NCBI RefSeq assembly: GCF_964212655.1
Contig: NZ_OZ156465.1
Span: forward strand, 992,001 to 1,056,000
Reading direction: 5' to 3'
Source of the DNA: Candidatus Thiodiazotropha sp. LNASS1
GTDB taxonomy: Bacteria > Pseudomonadota > Gammaproteobacteria > Chromatiales > Chromatiaceae
Length of the DNA stretch: 64,000 bases
The notes under the pieces were generated by a model, which was not told the origin of the DNA, did not search any database, and worked only from the letters and a program-made list of their open reading frames with translations. Shown here one piece after another: positions 1 through 8,670 of this stretch (its first letter is position 1; every line of letters begins with the position of its first letter). Made by a program: the position numbers and the translations under genes.

Positions 1-620
1 GCCGTCCAGCTGTACCGTCTCACCGGCGGCAATTGTCTGATCGATACCCGCATCGGCAACAGGTGGTTGATTGATATTGACCGCACTGCGAACCAGAACG
101 CCATCTCTCGTGACTGCTCCCGAATCATCGATGACAGTCAGTGTAAATGCCAGCTCGGCATTCGCCGGCATCGTAAAACTCGGTGTCGCCGTCCGGCTGT
201 CTTGAAGCACCACCGAGGGCCCGCGGTTTTGGGTCCAGATGTATCTGACGATCGTGCCATCCGCATCGCTACTCGCACTGCCGTCCAGCTGTACCGTCTC
301 ACCGGCGGCAATTGTCTGATCGATACCCGCATCGGCAACAGGTGGTTGATTGATATTGATCGCACTGCGAACCACAACGCCATCTCTCGTGACTGCTCCC
401 GAATCATCGATGACAGTCAGTGTAAATGCCAGCTCGGCATTCGCCGGCATCGTAAAACTCGGTGTCGCCGTCCGGCTGTCTTGAAGCACCACCGAGGGCC
501 CGCGGTTTTGGGTCCAGATGTATCTGACAATCGTGCCATCCGCATCGCTACTCGCACTACCGTCCAGCTGTACCGTCTCACCGGCGGCAATTGTCTGATC
601 GATACCCGCATCGGCAACAG
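1..620 (-). repeat. 279-bp tandem coding repeats in the PKD protein
   Basis: The string CCGTCCAGCTGTACCGTCTC begins at 2, 281 and 560 (one base differs just before the third copy), giving an exact 279-bp period, or 93 codons. Full copies differ by only a few bases, whereas protein modules further upstream in the gene differ much more, so these copies look recently duplicated or homogenised by recombination. The array continues past the left edge. Confidence 0.9.
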
Positions 621-1281
621 GTGGTTGGTTGGTATAAGGTTCCACTCGAATGACAACGCCATCTGTAGCAATTGCACCCGCGTTATCTTCAATCCTCAGT
701 GAAAATCCCAATTCAGCATTAGGCGGCGCTTGAAAGCTGGATACCGCAGTCTGCGCATCAATCAATTGTACATTGGGTCCACGAGATTGATGCCAACGAT
801 ATTTTATGATCGTGCCATCGGCATCACTACTGGCTGTGGCATCTAGTTGCACCAGATCGCCAGTTGCGACTATTTGATCAATTCCCGCATTGGCTTGTGG
901 TAGTATATTATTATAAGGATCTGTTCGGATAACTACCCGATCAGTTGCGACTTCATCCGTGTCACTAACCAATCTTAAGCCAAACTCAAGCTCGGCGTTT
1001 GCCGGCGCTTGAAAGCTGGCAATGGCTGTTCTGGCACTCTCAAGAGTGACTACCGGGCCACGTACCTGATACCAGTGAAAACTGGCAATGGTGCCGTCTG
1101 TCTCGCTACTGGCACTTCCATCCAACTGAACCTGTTCACCTGCTGTAACAATCTGGTCGGGACCGGCGTTTACAATCAGCGCAGCATTTAGATCGCTTTC
1201 AACGATCAATAGGCATGTAAATATGATAAGAGGTAAAGTTATGAAAGAATATGGAGACGATTTTGCGGAATGATTGAGCAT
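1..1281 (-). CDS. Secreted PKD/Ig-like repeat protein, 3' part beyond the window
   Basis: An open frame of 427 codons on the minus strand runs without a stop from an ATG at 1281 to base 1, so the C-terminus lies outside the window. A GGTGA ribosome binding site sits 6 bases before the ATG. Residues 1-34 form a signal peptide with a hydrophobic core. The rest consists of tandem modules of about 93 residues, each with the signatures NAGxDQ, VQLDGSASSDADGTI and W-x-Q-x-RGP, typical of PKD/REJ-like beta-sandwich domains in surface or secreted proteins. The modules nearest the left edge are almost identical in DNA sequence, while the N-terminal ones have diverged. The likely role is adhesion or cell-surface structure; no enzymatic domain is visible in this part. 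Confidence 0.8.
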   Translation of the reverse strand, partial: MLNHSAKSSPYSFITLPLIIFTCLLIVESDLNAALIVNAGPDQIVTAGEQVQLDGSASSETDGTIASFHWYQVRGPVVTLESARTAIASFQAPANAELEFGLRLVSDTDEVATDRVVIRTDPYNNILPQANAGIDQIVATGDLVQLDATASSDADGTIIKYRWHQSRGPNVQLIDAQTAVSSFQAPPNAELGFSLRIEDNAGAIATDGVVIRVEPYTNQPPVADAGIDQTIAAGETVQLDGSASSDADGTIVRYIWTQNRGPSVVLQDSRTATPSFTMPANAELAFTLTVIDDSGAVTRDGVVVRSAININQPPVADAGIDQTIAAGETVQLDGSASSDADGTIVRYIWTQNRGPSVVLQDSRTATPSFTMPANAELAFTLTVIDDSGAVTRDGVLVRSAVNINQPPVADAGIDQTIAAGETVQLDG

Positions 1282-1496
1282 CCTTGTTCACCTACATGAA
1301 ATCCAGTTCATAACTACGACAGTCCGCCAAAGCAGGCAAACTGAGAATGATACTGCTTTAAAGAAAATCAGTGGGGAATCATAACTACGACAATAATAAA
1401 ATCAAAATGACGCAGATCAACAAACCTGCAGTCAATCAATTCAGCATTCTTTTACTGAAACCAGCAGGTCAACCACCGTTTGGTATAAACTATTAA
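1282..1496. other. Intergenic region, no gene seen
   Basis: AT-rich spacer holding the upstream region of the PKD-repeat gene and the downstream region of the small minus-strand gene at 1497. The words CATAACTACGACA (from 1309) and CATAACTACGACAATAA (from 1380) occur twice. I see no convincing promoter or terminator. Confidence 0.4.
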
Positions 1497-1835
1497 TCAC
1501 AGGATTGATTCAAACATGTCATTATCTTTGATTAATACAAGCAGTTGTTCGAGTTGCAAGGTGCCATTTACATCAGCTATCTTCTGCGATTCCTGGATAA
1601 TTCTAGTCCTGTATCCTTTACACAACTCATTCACCTCTTCCCGGCTGTAGCTCTGCTTGACTTGTTGTTTTAGTGCTCCAGATACTGCTCCATCAATGAG
1701 TGTCACCTCTGCCGAACGCCTGATCATAGCGCTGGCGCCCGTTCCCTCTTCAGAGGCAGTCAAAGGGCCTGTCTTGGTATATTGCTTGCCCTGATATTCG
1801 AATTGCTGGCCGATCTTGAGTTGAGGAAAACGCAT
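1497..1835 (-). CDS. Small conserved-looking hypothetical protein
   Basis: A 112-residue soluble protein of unknown function. The ATG at 1835 is preferred over one 27 bases upstream because an AGG motif lies 8 bases before it and the protein then begins MRFPQLKIGQ. The N-terminal half (IGQQFEYQGKQYTKTGPLTAS) looks like a small beta-rich domain seen in other short proteobacterial hypotheticals that describe a value as an input field. The C-terminal half is predicted helical. No signal peptide, membrane segment or catalytic motif is visible. It follows the kinase gene at 1905 on the same strand by about 70 bases. Confidence 0.6.
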   Translation of the reverse strand: MRFPQLKIGQQFEYQGKQYTKTGPLTASEEGTGASAMIRRSAEVTLIDGAVSGALKQQVKQSYSREEVNELCKGYRTRIIQESQKIADVNGTLQLEQLLVLIKDNDMFESIL

Positions 1836-1904
1836 TATTAAAACCTGTATGTCATCTATCAAATAGGTTCATATAAAAAGGGATTACCCGCTACCCACAA
1901 CATG

Positions 1905-3473
1905 CTATCGCATCAATCGTTGCAGCACAGTGGCCAGCAGTCCCGAAGGTGGAAAGTGTTCGCTGTCGACGACAATTGTCCTTTCCAGTTCCGAGGCGGT
2001 TAACGGCTGGCGTTTCTCTTGCTGTAGCTTGAGTACTGCAAGATCGGCTTCAGAGGCGTCCTGCCCGCTGTCACACCTCTCCCGGATACGTTTTTTCAGC
2101 AGCGATTCCTCTGCCTGACAATCGATGATGACCATCGGTGCCTGCTGGCTCTGCGACAATTGAAGAAACAACTCTCGTTGCCATTGTGCCAGACTGGTGG
2201 CATCGATGATCACCGAAAAACCCGATCGCAGCAGCTGTTTTGCCATTCCCGCCAGATGATTGTAGGTAATGCGTGATGCACGTTCGCTGTAGCGCTCAAT
2301 TTCAACACCGGAGCCCTCCCGCTCAGGAAACAGACGCCGGCGTTCCACGTCGGATCTTATCCTGATCGCCATCAACTGCTCTGCGAGCCAGCCACTGACT
2401 GTACTCTTTCCCGAGCCGGAGACTCCATGGGTCAGGATCAGCGAAGCGGGCGGATGGCGAATCACCGACTCCGCCAGGCTGAGGAAACTTCGATACTCTT
2501 CCAGTTGCTGCTCCCACTCCTCATGTTGCAATCCCGACTGCGTAGCCCTGATGGCGCTAACCTTGGCCCGCACGGTGGCGCGATAGAGCAGATAGAAGCG
2601 CAGCAAAGGCAATCCTGCGTAATCGTTCGTTCGCTCCAGGTAGCTGTTGAGAAGCTGGGAAGCCGCAGAATTCATCCCGCGATGCTGCAGATCCATGAGC
2701 AGGAAGGCGATATCGCTGAGGGTATCTATCCAGCGCAGATCGGGATTGAATTCGATGCCGTCAAAGGGTGTGATCTTATTTTCAAACAGTGTGATGTTAC
2801 CCAGGTGGAGGTCACCATGGCATTCGCGGATATGGCCTGCATAATAGCGCTCTTCCATGATGGGTTGCAGAACCGTGCTTTGTTGCTCGGCCCAGGTTTG
2901 CAGGACATTCAATCGTTCGATTTCAAACAGCGGCTGTTTCAAGCCCCGTATGAGCCGAAAGTTCTCCAGAATGGGCTGAATGATATGCTCCGGAGTACCG
3001 TAGGGCATACCATGACTGATCGAGGGTATTGAATGATGGAAGTCTGCAAGTAAGCGGGCCAGATACTCGATCTGTTCTCTGTCCGGCAGCGCGTGACTGA
3101 GCAGATCCTGTTGGCGAAACCGGCGCATTTCTACCGCATACTCGATGATTCCCTCATCCGCATCGATTCGCGGCGAATCCAAAGTGCCTCCAATGCCCAC
3201 CACACCCAGGTAGAGGTCCGGCGCCAATCGGCTGTTGAGACGCAGCTCCTCTTCGCAACACTGTCGCCGTTTTTCCAGGGTTGAGAAATCGAGAAATCCG
3301 AGATCCAGTGGTTTCTTGATCTTATAGACCCGATCCCCCGCCAAAAGCAGGTGTGAGATATGGGTCTCAATATGCTCCACTTCACACTGGGGATCGCCAA
3401 AGCACACCGGACAATGCACCAATCGCGCTATCAAACGATCCTGTATATCTGCTTCTTCATGGTTCAGGGTCAT
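1905..3473 (-). CDS. APH-like phosphotransferase fused to P-loop kinase
   Basis: A 522-residue cytoplasmic two-domain protein. The N-terminal ~330 residues resemble the aminoglycoside phosphotransferase/choline kinase fold, with the catalytic loop HGDLHLGN near residue 220 and a downstream DGIEF metal-binding motif. The C-terminal ~170 residues form an AAA/zeta-toxin-like nucleotide kinase with Walker A GVSGSGKST near residue 350. This matches the family annotated as bifunctional aminoglycoside phosphotransferase/ATP-binding protein; its substrate is unknown and drug resistance should not be assumed. A sigma-70-like promoter lies just upstream. Confidence 0.8.
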   Translation of the reverse strand: MTLNHEEADIQDRLIARLVHCPVCFGDPQCEVEHIETHISHLLLAGDRVYKIKKPLDLGFLDFSTLEKRRQCCEEELRLNSRLAPDLYLGVVGIGGTLDSPRIDADEGIIEYAVEMRRFRQQDLLSHALPDREQIEYLARLLADFHHSIPSISHGMPYGTPEHIIQPILENFRLIRGLKQPLFEIERLNVLQTWAEQQSTVLQPIMEERYYAGHIRECHGDLHLGNITLFENKITPFDGIEFNPDLRWIDTLSDIAFLLMDLQHRGMNSAASQLLNSYLERTNDYAGLPLLRFYLLYRATVRAKVSAIRATQSGLQHEEWEQQLEEYRSFLSLAESVIRHPPASLILTHGVSGSGKSTVSGWLAEQLMAIRIRSDVERRRLFPEREGSGVEIERYSERASRITYNHLAGMAKQLLRSGFSVIIDATSLAQWQRELFLQLSQSQQAPMVIIDCQAEESLLKKRIRERCDSGQDASEADLAVLKLQQEKRQPLTASELERTIVVDSEHFPPSGLLATVLQRLMR

Positions 3474-3495
3474 GATTGGTTATGTCCTTGACTAA

Positions 3496-3524
3496 ATATT
3501 AGATAGTGCTAATATAGCGTCCAA
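3496..3524 (-). promoter_or_regulatory. Putative sigma-70 promoter of the APH/kinase gene
   Basis: On the minus strand TTGGAC (3524-3519) is followed after exactly 17 bases by TAATAT (3501-3496). Transcription would start near 3489, about 16 bases before the ATG at 3473. The boxes are good but not perfect, and nothing else supports the call. Confidence 0.45.
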
Positions 3525-3632
3525 TTTTTCGCAGGCTGTTATCGCGATGGCTGATTCCATGAATGACACATCCTGATCCATCTATTTCAGGTGTGGCTGA
3601 TGGATAAACATAGACAGTTTAGAGGCAAATCC

Positions 3633-3833
3633 ATGAATATCGACCGAATCGTTCTCGCTTTTGCGGGTGTTGTAATCCTTCTGAGTGTAGTGCTTTCACA
3701 CTACCATCACTCCTATTGGCTCTTCCTGACCGCCTTCGTTGGGCTCAATCTTTTACAATCCGCATTCACCGGATTCTGTCCATTGGCTACAATTCTAAAG
3801 AAGATGGGCAGGCAGAGCGGCTCTGCATTCTGA
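3633..3833 (+). CDS. DUF2892-type small membrane protein
   Basis: A 66-residue protein with two hydrophobic segments (about residues 4-22 and 28-46) and the motif [15 protein letters not shown], typical of the DUF2892/YgaP transmembrane family, which often accompanies rhodanese or sulfur-related proteins. The ATG at 3633 has AGAGG seven bases upstream and gives the usual family N-terminus (MNIDRIV); an upstream in-frame ATG at 3591 would add a polar leader and is less likely. Monocistronic, convergent with rimO. Confidence 0.8.
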   Translation: MNIDRIVLAFAGVVILLSVVLSHYHHSYWLFLTAFVGLNLLQSAFTGFCPLATILKKMGRQSGSAF

Positions 3834-3847
3834 TTTAATGGCCATCA

Positions 3848-3870
3848 CAAATTAAAGGGCGATTCGCCCT
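3848..3870 (-). terminator. Rho-independent terminator after rimO
   Basis: Stem AGGGCG/CGCCCT with a 3-base loop at 3856-3870. Read on the minus strand, it is followed by TTTAATTT. It lies 45 bases past the rimO stop and between convergent genes, so it may act in both directions. Confidence 0.6.
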
Positions 3871-3914
3871 CTCCTTCGGTTGGCATGGCGCATGGATGCG
3901 CCAGATCCACTACC

Positions 3915-5255
3915 CTATTCACTCTCCGATTCATCCACATCCACAGGTTCCACCCGCAGATCGTGGGCCGTCGCGGCAGTAACCCGTACCTCTATAAAAT
4001 CCCCAGGTTGCAGATCCCAGGCGCCGGGAATGAATACCCGACCGTCGATCTCGGGGGCATCCGCAGCACTACGGGCCACCACCTGTTTATCTCTGACCTC
4101 ATCAACCAGAACCACCATCCTGTTACCTATTTTCGCCTGTAATCGTTCACGGCTGATCTCCGCCTGTACCTGCATAAACCTGGCACGACGGGCCTCTTTG
4201 ACCTCGTCCGGCACCGGGTCCGGCAGATCATTGGCCTGGGCTCCCTTAACGGGTGAGTAGGCAAAACAACCCACCCGATCGAGCTGTGCCTCGCGCAGAA
4301 ATGCCAGCAGTTCTTCGAATTCCGCCTCTGTCTCACCGGGAAATCCGACAATGAACGTACTGCGCAGGGTCAGATCCGGGCACTCCCGACGCCAGCGCTC
4401 AATTCTGCCCAATACCTTCTCGGTGGCAGCCGGCCGTTTCATGGCTTGCAGAATCCGTACATTGCCGTGTTGCAGCGGCATATCGAGATAGGGCAGGACA
4501 TGGCCCTCCGCCATTAATGGGATCAGGTCATCCACGTGGGGATAGGGATAGACATAGTGGAGTCTTATCCAGGCCTGCAACTCCCCAAGGGCAGCGGCTA
4601 AGGATGCTAATTTCGTGGCGACCGGCCTGCCCTGCCAAAAATCGGGTCGGTATTTGATATCCACGCCATAGGCACTGGTGTCCTGGGAGACGACCAGCAA
4701 CTCCCTGACTCCCGATTCGACCAGCCGCTGGGCTTCAAGCATGACTTCCCCCAAAGGCCGGCTCACCAGGGGACCGCGCAGATCAGGAATGATGCAAAAG
4801 CTGCAGCTGTGATTACAGCCTTCAGAGATCTTCAGATAGGCATAGTGCCCGGGGGTCAGTTTTATACCCTGCGGTGGAACCAGACTGGTAAAAGGATCAT
4901 GGGGAGGCGGAAGCTGCCGGTGTACAGCATCCATCACCTCCGCATAGGCGTGGGGCCCCGTCACCGCCAGTACCTGTGGGTGTGCATCTCGAATACGTGA
5001 CTCATCCTTGCCCAGGCAACCGGTAACGATGACCCTGCCGTTCTCCTCCAGCGCCTCGCCGATTGCCTCAAGAGACTCCTCCACAGCCGCATCGATAAAA
5101 CCGCACGTATTCACCAGTACCAGATCTGCGCCATCATAACTGGCGGAAAGCTGATACCCTTCCGCCCGTAGACGACTCAGTATCTGCTCCGAATCGACCA
5201 GGTTCTTGGGACAACCCAGGCTGACAAAACCGATCTGTGGGGGTGTTTCAGGCAT
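3915..5255 (-). CDS. rimO: Ribosomal protein S12 methylthiotransferase RimO
   Basis: A 446-residue radical-SAM methylthiotransferase that modifies an aspartate of ribosomal protein S12. The N-terminal UPF0004 domain has cluster ligands Cys15, Cys51 and Cys80. The radical-SAM site is CNHSCSFC at Cys147/151/154. A C-terminal TRAM domain follows (about 380-440). The ATG at 5255 gives the standard [18 protein letters not shown] start; the frame stays open further upstream but there it overlaps the preceding thioredoxin gene. The 10-base gap to that gene indicates co-transcription. Confidence 0.95.
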   Translation of the reverse strand: MPETPPQIGFVSLGCPKNLVDSEQILSRLRAEGYQLSASYDGADLVLVNTCGFIDAAVEESLEAIGEALEENGRVIVTGCLGKDESRIRDAHPQVLAVTGPHAYAEVMDAVHRQLPPPHDPFTSLVPPQGIKLTPGHYAYLKISEGCNHSCSFCIIPDLRGPLVSRPLGEVMLEAQRLVESGVRELLVVSQDTSAYGVDIKYRPDFWQGRPVATKLASLAAALGELQAWIRLHYVYPYPHVDDLIPLMAEGHVLPYLDMPLQHGNVRILQAMKRPAATEKVLGRIERWRRECPDLTLRSTFIVGFPGETEAEFEELLAFLREAQLDRVGCFAYSPVKGAQANDLPDPVPDEVKEARRARFMQVQAEISRERLQAKIGNRMVVLVDEVRDKQVVARSAADAPEIDGRVFIPGAWDLQPGDFIEVRVTAATAHDLRVEPVDVDESESE

Positions 5256-5265
5256 CTTTTTAAAT

Positions 5266-6129
5266 TCAGTAATCGAGCCGATAGAGTTCACGACGATAAT
5301 GTGCAACCTGTTCATCGCCGGCATCGAGTTGATCCAGTACGGCCCGCATGGCTTTACGCGCAATACCGTTACGATAACCAGGATGGCTACGTGCAACTTC
5401 AAGCAACAGCTTGAGGGCTGCCTCTAAATCATCTCCGACCAGGCGTACCGCGGCAAGCTGATAGAGCGAATCGGCATCCTTGGGGTCTGCCTGCAAACGT
5501 TGCATCAGGGTTGTTGGCGGATCCGCATCCTCAGCAGTAACGATGATATCCAGATGCGCCAGCAGGTTGCGCACTTCCACCGCATCCCGGGCCTGCTCCG
5601 GTAGTGAACTCAGCAGGGCATGGGCATCACGAGTGCGTTGCTGACGCATGAGGATCTTGCTCATCAACGCCGGCAAGGCAAGGTTTTCAGGATCGGCCAC
5701 CACCGCTTCGGCTAGCAACTGCAATGCCTTTTCCGGATCTCCCGCCTGCCAGGCGACAATCGCCTCGCGACTGACAGGGTCGGGCTGTCGCTGTACATAT
5801 TCGTCGATAATCCGTGAATAATCGGCTTCCGGCTGCACCCCATGAAACTCCGCCACCATCTCTCCCTGGTGGAAGAGTTTGAATGAGGGCAGACTGCGCA
5901 CAGCGAACCGTTCAGCCAGCGGCTTCTGTTCGTCGGTGTTGATCGATACCAACAGGAAACGCCCCTGGTAACGCTTGGCCAGGTCGACAAAAATCTCACG
6001 CTGTTTGAGGGACGGTCCCACCCAGGGCGCCCAGAAATCGACTATTACCAGACCCCGTTTGGAGTTCTCCACCACCAGCCGGTCAAAGTTGTCAACTGTC
6101 CCCTCCAGGATATAAGCGGCATCGCTCAT
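5266..6129 (-). CDS. CnoX/YbbN-like thioredoxin-TPR protein without active-site cysteines
   Basis: A 287-residue protein with an N-terminal thioredoxin fold (about 1-110) and a C-terminal TPR region (about 115-287), the architecture of the co-chaperone CnoX (YbbN), which protects unfolded proteins during oxidative stress. The active-site loop reads [12 protein letters not shown], so the CxxC of ordinary thioredoxins is replaced by VGPS and disulfide exchange at this site is not expected. It overlaps the preceding small gene by four bases (ATGA) and sits 10 bases before rimO. Confidence 0.85.
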   Translation of the reverse strand: MSDAAYILEGTVDNFDRLVVENSKRGLVIVDFWAPWVGPSLKQREIFVDLAKRYQGRFLLVSINTDEQKPLAERFAVRSLPSFKLFHQGEMVAEFHGVQPEADYSRIIDEYVQRQPDPVSREAIVAWQAGDPEKALQLLAEAVVADPENLALPALMSKILMRQQRTRDAHALLSSLPEQARDAVEVRNLLAHLDIIVTAEDADPPTTLMQRLQADPKDADSLYQLAAVRLVGDDLEAALKLLLEVARSHPGYRNGIARKAMRAVLDQLDAGDEQVAHYRRELYRLDY

Positions 6130-6458
6130 GAATTGAGCAGGCCCATGAGGGAGTCACTGGCATAATCCCGTCCCATCTCGACGATAATCGTCTCCGAGAT
6201 CTCCAAATCCCCGGTCTGCAGATGCGGCAACAGCTGTTCTGCGATCTGTTGTACGATCAACATCCCTGCCCGATTGGGATCGCCCTCCGAAAGTGACTCG
6301 ATACTGCGTCCCAGGAGTTGTAGATACTCGACGAAGGTGTTTGCCTGGCCCGATTGCTCAAGCGCCTGAAACTCAGAGGTAAAACTGATATGCAGTTCGC
6401 GCCCCGGTTGTTCAGGATCATCCAGCACGGCAATCTTCAAAGGGCCTTCAATCAGCAT
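6126..6458 (-). CDS. Hypothetical protein upstream of cnoX-like gene
   Basis: A 110-residue soluble, acidic, mostly helical protein that I do not recognise. The ATG at 6458 (MLIEGPLKIAVLDD) has GGAG six bases upstream; an ATG four codons earlier lacks such a site. The last four bases overlap the start of the CnoX-like gene, so the two are translationally coupled and probably work together. No cysteines, signal peptide or catalytic motif. Confidence 0.7.
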   Translation of the reverse strand: MLIEGPLKIAVLDDPEQPGRELHISFTSEFQALEQSGQANTFVEYLQLLGRSIESLSEGDPNRAGMLIVQQIAEQLLPHLQTGDLEISETIIVEMGRDYASDSLMGLLNS

Positions 6459-7071
6459 CCGCTTCTCCATATATCGAGTGAAACCAGGGGATATGTTAAT
6501 ACGATCACAGACATCATCAAAGCGAACCTTCTAAAAACAAATACTTAGATATACCCTGGTATTTTCCGGCAAGACTGCCCACTTCCAACACCTGAGAAAG
6601 TGTGCGACCATGATTGCCGGTTGATTACTGCAACCCAGCGTCGTCCAGGAACACCAGCCACCTGAGCGATCGTGTTGTGCATAGTGGAATAAGATGGGCT
6701 CAATGAGCCATCGCTCAGGCCACCCTGGCCTAAGCAGCAACGGTCGGCTCATCTTATAAAGTAGAGCTGCCGACCTCTGTAGTTTGTGAGGTATGAGAAT
6801 GAAAAACTGCAAGATTTGCCGATTCAGCAAAGTCTGCAATGACCTACCTGGAATCTGTATTCTGTTTCAATACCTGGCGGTGGCGGTGGTCATCGTCTCT
6901 ATAGGTATCCTCTTCGTCACCCAGGAGATACTCGTCTGAATCAGCGGATTGAGAGGATGCATCTGCACAACTCAGCCTGTATTGTTATGGTGATCCAGGC
7001 TGACCAATACGGCAGAATATCACCCTACTCGACCTCCCTACCTTTCTACTGAAACTTGGCCTACTGAGCCT
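6459..7071. other. Gene-poor 0.6-kb region
   Basis: No convincing gene. An open minus-strand stretch at 6531-6839 has an atypical composition (rich in Trp, Cys and Arg, no ribosome binding site). A 46-codon minus-strand stretch ending near 6841 reads as a charged tail but lacks a start codon, and could be the remnant of a lost gene. Confidence 0.4.
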
Positions 7072-7272
7072 CTATGTGCCAGTCATGGGCCAATCTGCGT
7101 TCATCGATCGCGCCTGGCTTCGATGCTTTATCATTTCAGCGGCGCGGGAGATCGACGACTCCCGGGCAGAACTACCCTGCTCTTTCAAAAGTAACATCGC
7201 ATCGAGTAGGGAAACCTCTTGAACTTCATAGAGAGGAAGCTCGTGATTGACAATAATTTCTTTATTTATCAT
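7072..7272 (-). CDS. Possible small hypothetical protein
   Basis: A 66-residue polar, helical protein starting MINKEIIVNHELPLYEVQEV. Composition looks coding, but the only strong Shine-Dalgarno (AGGAGG) lies about 22 bases before the ATG, too far for good initiation, so the start or the gene itself is uncertain. Divergent from the reductase-like gene at 7387. No recognised domain. Confidence 0.4.
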   Translation of the reverse strand: MINKEIIVNHELPLYEVQEVSLLDAMLLLKEQGSSARESSISRAAEMIKHRSQARSMNADWPMTGT

Positions 7273-7386
7273 GGTGCTGCCTATATTTATTAATCCTCCT
7301 ACTTAAGGATATGTTAGACCTTTATAAAAATAATGCAAATCCGCTATGATGCGTCCTGCAAAGTAGAACCAATGGTGAGTAATGAT

Positions 7387-8157
7387 ATGCCGGGAAATGA
7401 GGTTGTTTTAATCGGTGTCGGCGAGATAGGCGGCGTTCTGGCCAAGGGTTTTCTCCGCCTGGGCTTCACTGTCCACCCGGTAACCCGAGAGACCGACAGT
7501 CACCATTTAGCCGCGCGGATCGGGCAGCCGGCGCTGGTGATCGTGGCGGTCGGTGAAAACGCCTTGAGTGGCGTACTCGACGGGATACCCGAGAAATGGC
7601 GATCAGGTCTCTGCCTGCTGCAGAATGAATTATTACCCGACGATTGGCAGGGGGTGGACTCGCCTACTGTCATCTCCATCTGGTTCGAAAAAAAGCCGGG
7701 CATCGACGCCAAGGTCATCATACCCTCCCCGGTGTTCGGCCCTCAGTCTGAATTGATGCTTCGCGCCCTGGCCGCGGTCAACATCCCGGTGTCGGTCCTG
7801 GCGGATGAGGAACAGCTGCTGTTTCAGCTGGTACTGAAGAATCTCTACATTCTCACCACCAATATAGCCGGACTACGCACCGGCGGTAATGTGGGTGAGC
7901 TTTGGCAACACCATCAAACCTTTGCACGGCAGGTTGCCGGAGAGATCATATCCTTGCAGGAAACCCTGACAAACAGAACCTTCGACCGGGAGGCATTGAT
8001 TGCCGCCATGGTTATGGCATTCGAGGGTGATCCGCAGCATCAATGTATGGGACGCAGCGCCCGGGCCAGGTTGCAACGAGCGCTTTCCCATGGCGAGCGC
8101 CTGAAGCTTGATCTGCCTCAACTGCGCGCACTGCAACAGAGTATCCCCGAGTCGTGA
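7387..8157 (+). CDS. Rossmann-fold NAD(P)-binding, ketopantoate reductase-like protein
   Basis: A 256-residue protein with an N-terminal dinucleotide-binding motif GVGEIGGVLAKG followed by a Rossmann fold to about residue 140, then a helical C-terminal domain resembling 6-phosphogluconate or ketopantoate dehydrogenases. The substrate is unknown; it lacks enough family signature to call it PanE. The ATG at 7387 has GGTGAG seven bases upstream; ATGs at 7333 and 7372 are in frame but less supported. It ends 3 bases before fkpB and so occupies the place where lspA is often found beside fkpB-ispH. Confidence 0.7.
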   Translation: MPGNEVVLIGVGEIGGVLAKGFLRLGFTVHPVTRETDSHHLAARIGQPALVIVAVGENALSGVLDGIPEKWRSGLCLLQNELLPDDWQGVDSPTVISIWFEKKPGIDAKVIIPSPVFGPQSELMLRALAAVNIPVSVLADEEQLLFQLVLKNLYILTTNIAGLRTGGNVGELWQHHQTFARQVAGEIISLQETLTNRTFDREALIAAMVMAFEGDPQHQCMGRSARARLQRALSHGERLKLDLPQLRALQQSIPES

Positions 8158-8160
8158 AAA

Positions 8161-8646
8161 ATGGCTGAGTTCAAACCAAAAATCGCTCCCCTTAGCCGGG
8201 TCAAGATGCATTTTTCACTGACCTTGCCGGATGGTACGGAAATCATCTCCACCTACGGCGATGAACCCTTGGATTTCAACCTGGGTGACAACACCATGGA
8301 ACAGATGCTTGAGTTCGCCATTCTCGGGCTGCGTGCAGGAGACGAGCAGGAACTGCTTGTTCAAGGCGACGATGTCTACGGCCCCAGAGACAACAGCCTG
8401 ATCCATTGGCTGGATAAACAAGAGTTTTCGGCAGCTCAACCGCTCAACCCGGGTGAGATTATCGCCTTCACCACCCCTGAAGGCGAGGAGCTTGCCGGAG
8501 CGGTTCTACAGGTCTACGATGAGGGCGTTCAAGTCGATTTCAACCATCCTCTGTCCGGCAAGCAATTCAACTATAAAGTCACTATCCTTGATGTTCAAGA
8601 GGCCCCGGATCCGGATCGGAATGGGAACGGCCCCGGTTCCAATTAA
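8161..8646 (+). CDS. fkpB: FKBP-type peptidyl-prolyl isomerase FkpB (SlpA)
   Basis: A 161-residue cytoplasmic SlyD/SlpA-like isomerase. It has the FKBP start (VKMHFSLTLPDGTEI), the GDNTMEQMLEFAILGLRAG segment and the inserted IF domain with GDDVYGPRDNSLI. It lacks the histidine-rich metal tail of SlyD. Its place directly before ispH is widely conserved in gammaproteobacteria. Starts three bases after the preceding stop and is followed by ispH after 24 bases, so the three genes probably form one transcript. Confidence 0.92.
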   Translation: MAEFKPKIAPLSRVKMHFSLTLPDGTEIISTYGDEPLDFNLGDNTMEQMLEFAILGLRAGDEQELLVQGDDVYGPRDNSLIHWLDKQEFSAAQPLNPGEIIAFTTPEGEELAGAVLQVYDEGVQVDFNHPLSGKQFNYKVTILDVQEAPDPDRNGNGPGSN

Positions 8647-8670
8647 AGACGCGAGACCGGCAAACAACCG

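Noticed and set aside
67-702. Plus-strand open frame of 211 codons and smaller frames inside the repeat region
   Set aside because: They mirror the 279-bp repeats of the real minus-strand PKD gene, which is open for all 427 codons and has a signal peptide, and they do not resemble proteins.
2427-3032. Plus-strand open frame of 201 codons
   Set aside because: It is the antisense shadow of the APH/kinase gene, which has clear motifs.
6531-6839. Minus-strand open frame of 102 codons
   Set aside because: No ribosome binding site, odd composition (many Trp, Cys, Arg) and no recognisable domain.
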